In this document: positions 21,510 to 30,020 of the stretch, piece after piece
Layout of the letters: each line of letters starts with the position of its first letter
Numbering within the stretch: the stretch's first letter is position 1
Assembly: GCF_020099395.1 (NCBI RefSeq)
Contig: NZ_CP083590.1
Coordinates: forward strand, 1,426,001-1,490,000
Length of the DNA stretch: 64,000 nucleotides
Direction: 5' to 3'
Source: Streptomyces mobaraensis
Lineage (GTDB): Bacteria; Actinomycetota; Actinomycetes; Streptomycetales; Streptomycetaceae
Notes under the pieces: generated by a model
The model's input: the letters and a program-made list of their open reading frames with translations, nothing else
What the model was told of the DNA's origin: nothing
Databases searched by the model: none
Translations under genes and position numbers: made by a program

Positions 21510-22348
21510 GGCCGCACCAGCCCCTCGTAGGCGTCGGGGCGCCGGTCCCGGTAGAACGCCCACTGCTGCCGGACCTCGTCGATCAGCGCGAAGTCCAGGT
21601 CCCGGACGACCAGTTCCTCCTTCGTGTCACTGGCGACGTCCCCGACGAACTGCCCGCGCGGGTCGACGAAGTACGAGGTGCCGTAGAAGTCGTTGTCGCC
21701 GTACTCCTCCCGCCCGACGCGGTTGATCGCGGCGACGAAGTACTCGTTGGCGACGGCGGCGGCGGGCTGTTCGAGCTTCCAGAGGTGCGCGGAGAGGCCG
21801 CGGTGGGTGGCCGAGGGGTTGTAGACGAGCTGGGCGCCGGCGAGGCCGAGTTGCCGCCAGCCCTCGGGGAAGTGGCGGTCGTAGCAGATGTAGACGCCGA
21901 TCCGGCCGACGGCGGTGTCGAAGACCGGCCAGCCGAGGTTGCCGGGTTTGAAGTAGTACTTCTCCCAGAAGCCCTTGACCTGCGGGATGTGGTGCTTGCG
22001 GTACTTGCCGAGGTAGCTGCCGTCGGCGTCGATGACGGCGGCGGTGTTGTAGTAGAAGCCGGACTGCTCGACCTCGAAGACCGGCACGACGATCACCATG
22101 CCCGTCTCCCGGGCGAGTTCGCGCATCCGGCGCACGGTCGGCCCGTCGGGGACCGGCTCGGCCCAGCGGTAGTGCTCGCTCTCCTGGACCTGGCAGAAGT
22201 AGGGGGCGTTGAAGACTTCCTGGAAGCCGATCACCCGGGCGCCCTGCGCGGCGGCGGCGCGGGCGTGTTCCTCGTGTTTGGCGATCATCGATTCGGTGTC
22301 ACCGGTCCAGCCGGCCTGGACCAGTGCGGCGCGCACAACAGTGGTCAT
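21506..22348 (-). CDS. pydC: nitrilase-superfamily beta-ureidopropionase
   Basis: The 280-residue CN-hydrolase has the catalytic triad in place: Glu44 (FQEVFNAPYF), Lys118 (KYRKHHIP) and Cys155 (YICYDRHFPE). The NAPYFCQ and HRGLSAHLW segments are typical of N-carbamoyl-beta-alanine amidases. It would cleave the carbamoyl group to release beta-alanine, CO2 and ammonia. It is the first gene of a four-gene minus-strand operon with the aminotransferase, dihydropyrimidinase and LLM enzyme. Confidence 0.9.
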   Translation of the reverse strand: MTTVVRAALVQAGWTGDTESMIAKHEEHARAAAAQGARVIGFQEVFNAPYFCQVQESEHYRWAEPVPDGPTVRRMRELARETGMVIVVPVFEVEQSGFYYNTAAVIDADGSYLGKYRKHHIPQVKGFWEKYYFKPGNLGWPVFDTAVGRIGVYICYDRHFPEGWRQLGLAGAQLVYNPSATHRGLSAHLWKLEQPAAAVANEYFVAAINRVGREEYGDNDFYGTSYFVDPRGQFVGDVASDTKEELVVRDLDFALIDEVRQQWAFYRDRRPDAYEGLVRP

Positions 22349-22558
22349 GAGCTGCTCCTCCGCCGGGGCGTGATGCCGGACGACGCGATGCCGGGCGTAC
22401 GGGACGCCGGGCACCCCGACGCCGGACATACGGAATGCCGGGCATACGGAATGCCGAGCTACGCGCGAAGATCCGCGTGCCTGCGACCGTATGGCCCGGC
22501 ACCCGCCGAGGCAAGACCGACGCGGTCTGTGGATGCGGGCGGCATTAAACAGACAACC

Positions 22559-22588
22559 TTGTCAGTTTGGCTGTTCAGTGCCTAGGGT
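22559..22588 (+). promoter_or_regulatory. sigma-70-type promoter of the isochorismatase-like gene
   Basis: TTGTCA (22559-22564), an 18-base spacer and TAGGGT (22583-22588) closely match the streptomycete housekeeping consensus. The ATG is 6 bases after the -10 hexamer, so the transcript is probably leaderless or nearly so. Confidence 0.6.
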
Positions 22589-22594
22589 GAGGAC

Positions 22595-23146
22595 ATGCCT
22601 GCCACCACGCTCGACCCGAAGACCGCCCTCGTCCTCGTCGACCTCCAGAAGGGCATCACCGCCCTCCCGACCGCGCACCCCGCCGACGAGGTCGTCGCCC
22701 GCGCGGCCCGGCTGGCCGCGGCCTTCCGTGACCGCGGCCTCCCCGTCGTCCTGGTCCGCGTCGTCGGCGCGGCACCCGGCCGTACGGAGGCCGGGCGCCG
22801 CACCGGCGAACCCCCCGCCGGCTTCGCGGAGCTTCGCCCCGAACTCGGCCGCGCGGAGGACGACATCGTCGTCCCCAAGCGCACCTGGGGCGCCTTCCAC
22901 GGCACGGACCTCGACGACCTGCTGCGCCGGCGCGGCGTCACCCAGCTCGTCCTCGCGGGGATCGCGACCGGCCTGGGCGTGGAGTCCACGGCCCGGGCCG
23001 CGCACGAGCACGGGTACCACGTGACGGTGGTGACGGACGCGGTCACGGACGTCGACCCGGAGCGGCACCGGAACGCCGTCGAGCGGGTGTTCCCGCTGCT
23101 GGGCGAGACGGATACGACGGAGGCGGTCCTTCGACTGCTCGCATGA
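22595..23146 (+). CDS. isochorismatase-family hydrolase lacking the usual catalytic Cys
   Basis: The 183-residue protein has the alpha/beta fold of the family: LVLVDLQKGI carries the catalytic Asp and VPKRTWGAF the catalytic Lys. The third residue of the triad, normally a Cys in a G-x-x-T-x-x-C-V-E-S-T context, is missing; the sequence reads GIATGLGVESTARAA. It may therefore be non-hydrolytic or use another mechanism. It is divergent from the pyrimidine operon across about 245 bases and might be linked to it by regulation. Confidence 0.85.
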   Translation: MPATTLDPKTALVLVDLQKGITALPTAHPADEVVARAARLAAAFRDRGLPVVLVRVVGAAPGRTEAGRRTGEPPAGFAELRPELGRAEDDIVVPKRTWGAFHGTDLDDLLRRRGVTQLVLAGIATGLGVESTARAAHEHGYHVTVVTDAVTDVDPERHRNAVERVFPLLGETDTTEAVLRLLA

Positions 23147-23209
23147 CGCACCCGGTGGGACACCCGGGGAAGGCGGGGCGCCCGAGAAAGGTGGACACCA
23201 GGGAAAGGC

Positions 23210-23231
23210 GGGGCGCCCCGAAAGGCGCCCC
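23210..23231. terminator. bidirectional hairpin terminator
   Basis: The perfect 8-bp stem GGGGCGCC / GGCGCCCC with loop CCGAAA lies between the convergent isochorismatase-like and gamma-glutamyltransferase genes. Confidence 0.65.
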
Positions 23232-23247
23232 ACCACCCCGCCGCGGC

Positions 23248-25077
23248 TCACCGCCCCGGCCGCACCACCATCGCGGACCCGCCGCCGCGCCGCACCTTCT
23301 CCGCGGCTGCCAGCCACCGCCCGTCCGGCAGCCGTTCGACGCCCGTAGCGGCGCCGATGAAGGACGGGTTCAGCTTGAACACCTGCCCCTTCGCCTCCAG
23401 TTGGCGGCGGACGGAACTGTCCCAGAGCGCCTGTTCCACGTCCGTCGTCGCGCTGTTGCGCTGGCTGGCGCGCGGCGCGGCGATGGCGTCGACCAGCGGC
23501 ATCCCGCGGTCCACGTGGTTGAGCAGCGTCTGGAGGACGGTGGTGATGATCGTCGCCCCGCCCGGCGAACCCAGCGCGAACTTCAGCTTCCCGTGGTCGA
23601 GGACGATCGTCGGCGAGATCGACGAGCGCGGGCGCTTGCCCGGGCCGGGCAGGTTCGGGTCGTGGACGCCCGGGCTGACCGGGGTGAACGAGAAGTCGGT
23701 CAGCTCGTTATTGAGCAGGAAACCGCGGCCGGGCACGGTGATGCCGCTGCCGCCGGTCTGCTCGATGGTGAAGGTGTAGGAGACGACGTTCCCCCACTTG
23801 TCGGCCACCGTCATATGGGTGGTCTGCTGCCCCTCGTACGGGGTGGGGGCGGCCCGGCCCGTCGTGCCGCAGGGCTTGGGATGCCGGGGGTCGCCGGGGG
23901 CGAGCGGGCTGGTCAGCGCCCGGCTGTCCTTGATCAGACAGGCCCGCGAGGCCGCGAACCGCTTCGACGTCAGCGCCGCGGTGGGCACGTTCTCCTGCGC
24001 GGGGTCGCCGATCCACCGGTTGCGGTCGGCGAACGCGATCCGGCTCGCCTCCAGGTAGCGGTGCAGGTACGTCTTGTCGTCGAGCTTGCGGAGGTCGCTC
24101 TTCTCCAGGACGTTCAGCGCCTCGGCGACGGCGATCCCGCCCGAGGCCGAGGGGCCCATCCCGTAGACGTCGAGCCCCCGGTAGGTGGTGTGCGTGGGTC
24201 CGGGGCGCTTGACGGTGTACGCCCGCAGGTCGCGTTGGGTCATGTCACCGGCGCGCACGACGCGGTGCGCGCCGGGGGCGACGGGGGGCTTGCGGACGGT
24301 ACGGACGACGTCGCGGCCCACGTCGCCGCCGTACATCGCGCCGATGCCGCGCTTGCCCACCAGTTCGTAGGTGCGGGCGAGGTCGGGGTTCTTCAGGGTG
24401 GCGCCGACGGCCGGGAGCTTGCCGCCCGGGAGGAACAGGCGGGCGGTGGCGGGGAAGTCGCGGAAGCGCCGCTCGTTGTCGGCGGTCTGCTGCCGGAAGG
24501 TCTCGTCGACGGTGAAGCCCTTGCGGGCCAGCCGCTCGGCCGGCTTCAGCACCTGCCCGAGCGATCTGCTGCCCCAGGACCGCAGGGCCGCGTCCCAGGT
24601 GGCGGGGGCGCCGGGGACGCCGACGCCGCGGCCGCTGGTGATGGCCTCCTCGGAGGGGATCGCGTGCCCCTTCTCGACGAACAGGTTCTTGTCCGCGCTC
24701 AGCGGCGCCCGTTCGCGGCCGTCGATGGTGAAGACCTTGCGGGCCTTCGCGTCGTAGTAGACGAAGTAGCCGCCACCGCCGATGCCGCCGGAGTACGGCT
24801 CGGTGACGCCGAGGGCGGCGGCGGTGGCCACCGCCGCGTCGACGGCGTTGCCACCGCCCTTGAGCACCTCGATGCCGGCGGCGGAGGCGTCGGCGTCGAC
24901 GCTCGCGACGGCACCGCCGCGGCCCACGGCCAGCGGGGTCTTGGCGGGGGTGCGGCCGGCCGCGGCCGGATCGGACGCGCCGGCCTGAGCTGCGGCCGGA
25001 ACGATCCCGAGTCCGGCCACGAGTGCGGCCGTCGCGCAGAGCACGGTCGTTCGCCGGCGCGCTGGCGGTCTTGCCAT
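23248..25077 (-). CDS. ggt: secreted gamma-glutamyltransferase
   Basis: ATG at 25077, after GGGAGGT, gives 609 residues with a signal peptide (MARPPARRR, then an Ala-rich core ending AAAQAGA). The Ntn-hydrolase precursor is recognisable: substrate-binding RERAPL in the large subunit, and the TTHMTVADKWGNVVS processing site with nucleophile Thr at about residue 419-420. The small subunit has the GSPGGATI oxyanion region. The enzyme self-cleaves and then hydrolyses or transfers gamma-glutamyl groups from glutathione and similar compounds outside the cell. Confidence 0.92.
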   Translation of the reverse strand: MARPPARRRTTVLCATAALVAGLGIVPAAAQAGASDPAAAGRTPAKTPLAVGRGGAVASVDADASAAGIEVLKGGGNAVDAAVATAAALGVTEPYSGGIGGGGYFVYYDAKARKVFTIDGRERAPLSADKNLFVEKGHAIPSEEAITSGRGVGVPGAPATWDAALRSWGSRSLGQVLKPAERLARKGFTVDETFRQQTADNERRFRDFPATARLFLPGGKLPAVGATLKNPDLARTYELVGKRGIGAMYGGDVGRDVVRTVRKPPVAPGAHRVVRAGDMTQRDLRAYTVKRPGPTHTTYRGLDVYGMGPSASGGIAVAEALNVLEKSDLRKLDDKTYLHRYLEASRIAFADRNRWIGDPAQENVPTAALTSKRFAASRACLIKDSRALTSPLAPGDPRHPKPCGTTGRAAPTPYEGQQTTHMTVADKWGNVVSYTFTIEQTGGSGITVPGRGFLLNNELTDFSFTPVSPGVHDPNLPGPGKRPRSSISPTIVLDHGKLKFALGSPGGATIITTVLQTLLNHVDRGMPLVDAIAAPRASQRNSATTDVEQALWDSSVRRQLEAKGQVFKLNPSFIGAATGVERLPDGRWLAAAEKVRRGGGSAMVVRPGR

Positions 25078-25193
25078 GGGTACCTCCCTGTCGGCTGAGA
25101 GGCCCCGGACCCTACTCGCCGGACCCCTCCGCCGACAGGGCGCGACACGGCTCCTGTCCGGCGTTCCGTTCAGCCGGTTGTTCAGCCCGTCGT

Positions 25194-26084
25194 TCAGCGG
25201 CCCCGCGCCTGGGTGATCACCGGCTTGGCCATCGCCCGCTCGCCGTCGGCGTTCGGGTGGAACGGCGCGGCCGGACGGGCCGGCTGGGCGCCCTCGATCC
25301 AGCGGTCGGCCTGCGGGCGGCAGACGTCGTGGCCGACGGTGGCGCGGTAGGTGTCGGCGTACCGGACGTGGGCCTTGCGCGCCTGCTGCTTCAGCATGGC
25401 GTTGAGCTTCTTCTCGGTGTCCCGCAGGTACGGGGTGTCCCCGGCCGCGATCGGGACGTTGGGGAAGCAGCCGACACCGCTGTCCGGCATGATCGACGGG
25501 TAGCCGACGAGGACGACGCGGGCGTGCGGGGCGCGCTGGTGGACGGCCTTGAGGACGCGGGCGACCTTGGGCGCGGCGTCGGCGATGCGCTTGTTCAGCA
25601 GGTCGCCGCCGTCGGCCGCGGTGTACTTCTTGCGGCAGGGGGCGCCGGCCGGGTCGGAGACGGAGAGCTGGGCGCAGGTGCCGATGATCTCGCCGAAGCC
25701 GATGTCGTTGCCGCCGATGCCGACGGTGACCAGGCGGGTCTTCCTGCCGAGGGCGTTCAGCTGCGGGGCGTTGGCACCCTGCGCGCGCCACATGTCGTCG
25801 GTCTTGGCGCCGCTGCAGCTGACGTCCTTGAACGACTTCTGGTGCAGCGCCTTCGCCGTGAGCGACGGGTAGTTGACGCTGGAGCGGGCACAGTCGCCGC
25901 CGCTCTGGGTGGGCACGCCGGGCGCGGAGGTGTACGAGTCGCCGAGGGCGACGTAGCGCTCGCCGCCGTGGGCCGGGGTGGCGGCCGTGGCGGGGGCGGC
26001 GGCCCCCGCCGCCAGGGCCGTGGCGGCGCCGACCGCCGCCAGCACCTTGCCGTACCGCCCGCCGTGTGCGCCTGCGTCTGCCAC
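25194..26084 (-). CDS. secreted SGNH/GDSL esterase (lipase-like)
   Basis: GTG at 26084 lies after a GGAGG site; the product is 296 residues with an Ala-rich signal peptide ending near PATAATPA. SGNH blocks are clear: block I YVALGDSYTSAPG with the nucleophile Ser, block III GIGGNDIGF, and block V FHPNADGERAMA with the catalytic His. Six Cys residues (e.g. DCARSS, VSCSGA, GTCAQ, APCRKK, VGCFP, HDVCRP) fit the three disulphides of extracellular streptomycete lipases of this family. It hydrolyses fatty-acid esters outside the cell. Confidence 0.9.
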   Translation of the reverse strand: MADAGAHGGRYGKVLAAVGAATALAAGAAAPATAATPAHGGERYVALGDSYTSAPGVPTQSGGDCARSSVNYPSLTAKALHQKSFKDVSCSGAKTDDMWRAQGANAPQLNALGRKTRLVTVGIGGNDIGFGEIIGTCAQLSVSDPAGAPCRKKYTAADGGDLLNKRIADAAPKVARVLKAVHQRAPHARVVLVGYPSIMPDSGVGCFPNVPIAAGDTPYLRDTEKKLNAMLKQQARKAHVRYADTYRATVGHDVCRPQADRWIEGAQPARPAAPFHPNADGERAMAKPVITQARGR

Positions 26085-26629
26085 TACTGCCTCCGGAGAA
26101 TCGGTGATGGTTCCAGGCCGACCGCACCCCCGCGCCCCGGAAAGGTCACCGGGGGCCGTCGAACACGGCAGTCAGACTCGCCTCGCGTTGACCGTCTGTC
26201 AATCTCACAAGGCGTTATGCGAACCACTGGTACCGGCCGTCACTCGGCCGCACGTATCGAACGGGGGCCGTCCGAGCGGCCGTTCCGCCGACCGCCGGGG
26301 CGGGCGGGGGTACGCGCGGGGGCGAGCCGGTCGGCGGAACGGCGGCCCGGCCGCGCGGCGCCGGGGACTCCGCGCGGACGTGACGCCGGATCACCGGCGG
26401 CTCGTGTCGTACGGCACCCTCCGTGGCGTACCGCATCGTGCCGCGCCACGCCGGTCCGGCCGGTCCCGGTCGACGCCGCCGGGCAGGGTCCCGGTGAGCG
26501 CCCCCGGCACCCACCCGCCCGTACGCCGTCGCGGCGGGTGGCGGCGAACGCCCGCGGACCGTGCCGGGCAGCCGGACCACACGGCCAGCCCGGCAGACCC
26601 TGCGGACCCCGCGGACCCCGCAGACCCGA

Positions 26630-26687
26630 CAGACCGGCCGAACCGGTCCACCCCCCAGACCGGCCGAACCGGTCCACCCCCCAGACC
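26630..26687. repeat. 26-bp tandem repeat, about 2.2 copies
   Basis: The unit begins CAGACCGGCCGAACCGGTCC and ends in a C run. Two full identical copies and the start of a third lie just before the nsrR operator. Shorter GGACCCCGC repeats precede it at about 26595-26625. Confidence 0.7.
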
Positions 26688-26691
26688 CACC

Positions 26692-26720
26692 CCTAATACG
26701 ACTCCGAAAGTCCGATTAGG
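26692..26720 (+). promoter_or_regulatory. 29-bp inverted repeat, candidate NsrR autoregulatory operator
   Basis: The arms CCTAATACGACT and AGTCCGATTAGG pair at 10 of 12 positions around a 5-base centre. A TAAAGT -10-like hexamer follows at 26721-26726, placing the start of transcription at or just before the GTG of nsrR at 26733, so the message may be leaderless. A site covering the promoter fits autorepression. Confidence 0.55.
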
Positions 26721-26732
26721 TAAAGTACAAAC

Positions 26733-27203
26733 GTGCGACTGACCAAGAGCACGGACATCGCCCTGCGCATCGCCATGCGCCTGGCCGTGACGTCCGGCGG
26801 TACCGAGACCGCCGCGCCCACCACCCGTGAGGTGGCGGCCGCGGTGGGGGTGCCGTACACGCACGCGGCCAAAGTGGTCAGCCGTATGACGCACCTGGGG
26901 GTCGTGGAGACCCGGAGGGGCCGGGGCGGCGGGCTGTCGCTCACCACCCTGGGGCTGACGGGATCGGTGGGCCGGCTGGTGCGTGCCCTGGAGGGCTCGG
27001 GGGACGTCGTCGGCTGCGAGGACGATCCGCCGTGCCCGCTGCGCGGAGCCTGCCGGCTGCGGGGGGCGCTGCGCGACGCGCAGGAGGCGTTCTTCGCCGC
27101 GCTCGACCCGATCACCGTCCAGGACCTGGTCAGGCAGCCCACCGGTCCGGTTCTGCTGAGCCTGGCCACCAGACCCGAAGACGGACCCGACCCACACCCC
27201 TGA
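26733..27203 (+). CDS. nsrR: Rrf2-family NO-sensing repressor
   Basis: The 156-residue protein has the Rrf2 winged HTH (RLTKSTDIALRIAMRLA, then VPYTHAAKVVSRMTHLG and RGRGGGLSL). Three Cys, at 95, 101 and 107 (VGCEDDPPCPLRGAC), match the [4Fe-4S] ligands of streptomycete NsrR. Nitric oxide destroys the cluster and releases the repressor. The next gene is hmp, the classical NsrR target. Candidate sites lie upstream of both genes. Confidence 0.92.
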   Translation: MRLTKSTDIALRIAMRLAVTSGGTETAAPTTREVAAAVGVPYTHAAKVVSRMTHLGVVETRRGRGGGLSLTTLGLTGSVGRLVRALEGSGDVVGCEDDPPCPLRGACRLRGALRDAQEAFFAALDPITVQDLVRQPTGPVLLSLATRPEDGPDPHP

Positions 27204-27245
27204 TACAACCGGCGCCGCCCGCCACACGGCGTCCGCACACCCTGA

Positions 27246-27268
27246 AATGCGAGTCTCGGATGCGCATT
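27246..27268 (+). promoter_or_regulatory. candidate NsrR operator upstream of hmp
   Basis: The palindrome AATGCG-N11-CGCATT is 23 bp long and lies 34 bases before the hmp start. The spacing and A/T-ended arms resemble NsrR sites. The short nsrR-hmp spacer (98 bases) leaves room for a separate hmp promoter here. Confidence 0.5.
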
Positions 27269-27301
27269 ATCCGTCCGGGGCGCGAACCGTAAGGAGCCGC
27301 C

Positions 27302-28492
27302 GTGCTGTCCCCGAAGTCGACCGAGATCGTCCGTGCGACCCTGCCCGCCGTGGGCGGGGCCATCGGCGAGATCACGCCCCTCTTCTACGACAAGCTGTTC
27401 GCCGAGCGTCCCGACCTGCTGCGCGACCTCTTCAACCGTGGCAACCAGGCCAACGGCAGCCAGCGCCAGGCCCTCGCGGGCGCCATCGCCGCGTTCGCCA
27501 CCGCGCTGGTGGAGCACCCGGACGTCCGGCCGGACGCGATGCTGTCCCGCATCGCGCACAAGCACGCCGCGCTCGGCGTCACCGCGGAGCAGTACGAGCT
27601 GGTCCGGCGGCACCTCTTCGCCGCGATAGCCGAGGTGCTGGGCGAGGCGGTCACCCCCGAGGTGGCCGCGGCCTGGGACGAGGTCTACTGGCTGATGGCC
27701 AACGCGCTGATCGCGCTGGAGCAGCGGCTGTACGAGGGCGCGGGCGTCCCGGCCGGCGAGGTCTTCGTGCCGTGCCGCGTCGTGGCCCGCCACCGGGAGA
27801 CCGCGGACGTCGCCACCTTCGAGGTGCGCCCGCTCGACGGCCGGGAGCTGCCCGCCGGCCGGCCCGGCCAGTACGTCTCCGTCCGCGTCGAACTGCCCGA
27901 CGGCGCCCGGCAGATCCGCCAGTACAGCCTCTCCGGGTGGCCGGACGACGCCTTCCGGTTCTCCGTCAAGCGCGTCCCGGGCGACCCGGCGGGCGAGGTC
28001 TCGAACCACCTCCACGACCATGTGGACGTGGGCGCGGAGCTCCAGGTCAGCCTGCCCTTCGGCGACGTGGTGCTGGAGGAGGGCGACCGCCCGGTCGTGC
28101 TCGTCTCCGCGGGCATCGGCTGCACCCCGATGACGGGCATGCTCGCCCACCTGGCCGCGACCGGCTCGGCCCGCCGCGTGATCGTCGTCCACGCCGACCG
28201 CAGCGAGGCGGACCACGCTTTCCGCGAGGACACGCGCCGGCTCGTCGAGAAGCTGCCGGACGCCGAGGCGCACTTCTGGTACGAGCGCCCGGAGGGCGAG
28301 TGGCCCGCCGAGCGCACGGGTTACGCGGACCTGTCGGTGATCGACGTCCCGGCCGACGCCGTGGTGTACCTGTGCGGGCCGCTCCCCTTCATGCGGGCGG
28401 CGCGGGCGCGGCTGCTGGCGGCGGGCGTCGCCGCGGCGGACCTGCACTACGAGGTGTTCGGCCCCGACCTGTGGCTGGGCGCCGACACCTGA
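27302..28492 (+). CDS. hmp: flavohemoprotein nitric oxide dioxygenase
   Basis: The 396-residue protein has three parts. A globin domain (about 1-140) has proximal His88 in IAHKHAAL. A ferredoxin-reductase FAD domain has the RQYSLSG motif. A C-terminal NAD domain has GIGCTPM, YLCGPLPFM and the final YEVFGPDLW. It oxidises NO to nitrate with O2 and NAD(P)H in the cytoplasm. GTG at 27302 follows AAGGAG by a suitable distance. It follows nsrR on the same strand with a candidate operator between them, so expression should rise under nitrosative stress. Confidence 0.93.
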   Translation: MLSPKSTEIVRATLPAVGGAIGEITPLFYDKLFAERPDLLRDLFNRGNQANGSQRQALAGAIAAFATALVEHPDVRPDAMLSRIAHKHAALGVTAEQYELVRRHLFAAIAEVLGEAVTPEVAAAWDEVYWLMANALIALEQRLYEGAGVPAGEVFVPCRVVARHRETADVATFEVRPLDGRELPAGRPGQYVSVRVELPDGARQIRQYSLSGWPDDAFRFSVKRVPGDPAGEVSNHLHDHVDVGAELQVSLPFGDVVLEEGDRPVVLVSAGIGCTPMTGMLAHLAATGSARRVIVVHADRSEADHAFREDTRRLVEKLPDAEAHFWYERPEGEWPAERTGYADLSVIDVPADAVVYLCGPLPFMRAARARLLAAGVAAADLHYEVFGPDLWLGADT

Positions 28493-28506
28493 TCCGCCGA
28501 AGAGCG

Positions 28507-29379
28507 CTAAGGCTGTGTGTGGTGGCCGGCCGGGCCGGGGAGCAGCGTTCCCGGCTCGGCCGGTGCCACCTCCACCGCCTCCGTCTTGAGGCTGCGCCGC
28601 TGCCGTTTGGCGACCCAGGTGGCCAGCCAGGACAGCAGCATGCACATCCCGATGTACACCGGCGCGATGATCATGACGACAGGGATGAACGGCAGCCCGT
28701 AGTCCAGGTTCCCCGCGATCAGCTTGCCGGCGTGCAGGAACTCCTCGTAGGTGATGAGGAAGCCGAGCGAGGTGTCCTTCAGGGCGACGACGAGCTGGCT
28801 GATGATGGTCGGCAGCATCGCCCGGACCGCCTGGGGCACCAGGACGTACGTCATGACCTGCGTCTTGTGCATCCCGAGCGCGTAGGCGGCCTCCCGCTGG
28901 CCGCGCTCGACGGAGTCGACGCCGGTGCGGAAGACCTCCGCGAGCACCGACCCGTTGTAGAGGGTGAGGCCGGTGACGAGGGCGGGCAGCGGCTGGACCT
29001 TGAGGGCGACGAAGACGAAGAAGATCATCACCAGCACGGGCATGGCCCGGAAGAACTCCACGACCACGGTGGCCGCCCAGCGGAGCGGCCGGTGGTCGGA
29101 GAGCCGCCCGGCGGCCAGCAGCCCGCCGAGGACGAGCGAGAACGCGGCCGCGTAGCCGAAGGCGCGGAGGGTGTTGGCGAGGCCGCGCAGCAGCATCTCC
29201 TGGATGCCGACGTACTCGAACGGGGTCCACTTCTGCGCCGTGAACTGCCCGGTGTCGAAGAGGAGGTAGACCACCCAGCCGACGAGGGCCGCGATGGCGA
29301 CGCTCGCGATCAGGCCGTAGAGGCGGTGGCGCCGGCGGGCGTGCGGGCCGGGGATGTCGTACAGGGCGGTTCCGGTCAC
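28507..29379 (-). CDS. gluD: glutamate-type amino acid ABC transporter permease
   Basis: The 290-residue His/Glu/Gln-type permease has an N-terminal membrane segment (LIASVAIAALVGWVVYLLF), about five core helices and the EAA loop GQREAAYALGMHKTQVMTYVLVPQAVR that docks on the ATPase. The GTG start overlaps the upstream gluC stop by 4 bases. Gene order (ATPase, binding protein, permease, permease) matches actinobacterial gluABCD. The charged C-terminal tail of about 30 residues faces the cytoplasm. Confidence 0.9.
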   Translation of the reverse strand: MTGTALYDIPGPHARRRHRLYGLIASVAIAALVGWVVYLLFDTGQFTAQKWTPFEYVGIQEMLLRGLANTLRAFGYAAAFSLVLGGLLAAGRLSDHRPLRWAATVVVEFFRAMPVLVMIFFVFVALKVQPLPALVTGLTLYNGSVLAEVFRTGVDSVERGQREAAYALGMHKTQVMTYVLVPQAVRAMLPTIISQLVVALKDTSLGFLITYEEFLHAGKLIAGNLDYGLPFIPVVMIIAPVYIGMCMLLSWLATWVAKRQRRSLKTEAVEVAPAEPGTLLPGPAGHHTQP

Positions 29380-30020
29380 CGGGCCACTCCCCAGCGCTTC
29401 TCCAGCACGTTGAAGACCGCGCTGATGGTCAGGGTCACGATCAGATAGCCGACGGCGATCCAGACGAAGGTCCAGATGATGCCGTAGCCGAGCTCGTTGA
29501 GGGTCTTGTAGGTGCCGAGCAGCTCGGTGACGCTGAACGAGCCGGCGATGGCCGAGTTCTTGGCGAGGGCGATGAGGGTGGAGCCGATCGGCGGGATGAC
29601 CGAGCGGAACGCCTGCGGCAGGATCACCGTGCCGAGCGTCTGCCCGAAGGTCATGCCCAGGCTGCGGGCGGCCTCGCCCTGGCCGACGGGCACGGTGTTG
29701 ATGCCCGAGCGGACCGCCTCGCAGATGAAGGCCGAGGTGTAGCAGCCGAGCGCGAGCACCGCGAAGAGCTGGAAGGGCAGCACCACGCCGAAGCGCGGCA
29801 GGCCCAGCACCACCGCGAAGAACAGCAGCGTCAACGGCGTGTTCCGCAGGACCGTCACCCACACGGTGCCGAAGGCACGCAGCGAGGCGACGGGCGCGAC
29901 GCGGAAGGACGCCATCAGGAAGCCGAGGACGAGGGCCAGCAGCGAGCCGTAGACGGTGAGTTCGACGGTGCCGAGCAGACCGTCGCCGTAGAGGGAGAGG
30001 TTGTCGGTCAGGACGTTCAC
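29376..30020 (-). CDS. gluC: glutamate-type amino acid ABC transporter permease
   Basis: The 214-residue permease has about five membrane helices and an EAA motif (GQGEAARSLGMTFGQTLGTVILPQAFR). The GTG start overlaps the binding-protein stop by 4 bases. It pairs with GluD as the membrane channel. No defect is visible. Confidence 0.9.
   Translation of the reverse strand: MNVLTDNLSLYGDGLLGTVELTVYGSLLALVLGFLMASFRVAPVASLRAFGTVWVTVLRNTPLTLLFFAVVLGLPRFGVVLPFQLFAVLALGCYTSAFICEAVRSGINTVPVGQGEAARSLGMTFGQTLGTVILPQAFRSVIPPIGSTLIALAKNSAIAGSFSVTELLGTYKTLNELGYGIIWTFVWIAVGYLIVTLTISAVFNVLEKRWGVAR

Larger units (their letters stand above)
26085..26732. other. intergenic region with repeats and nsrR promoter
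   Basis: About 650 bases lie between the SGNH esterase and nsrR. The left part shows no coding signal beyond low-complexity open frames. The right part has a 26-bp tandem repeat and the nsrR operator/promoter, listed separately. Confidence 0.5.
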
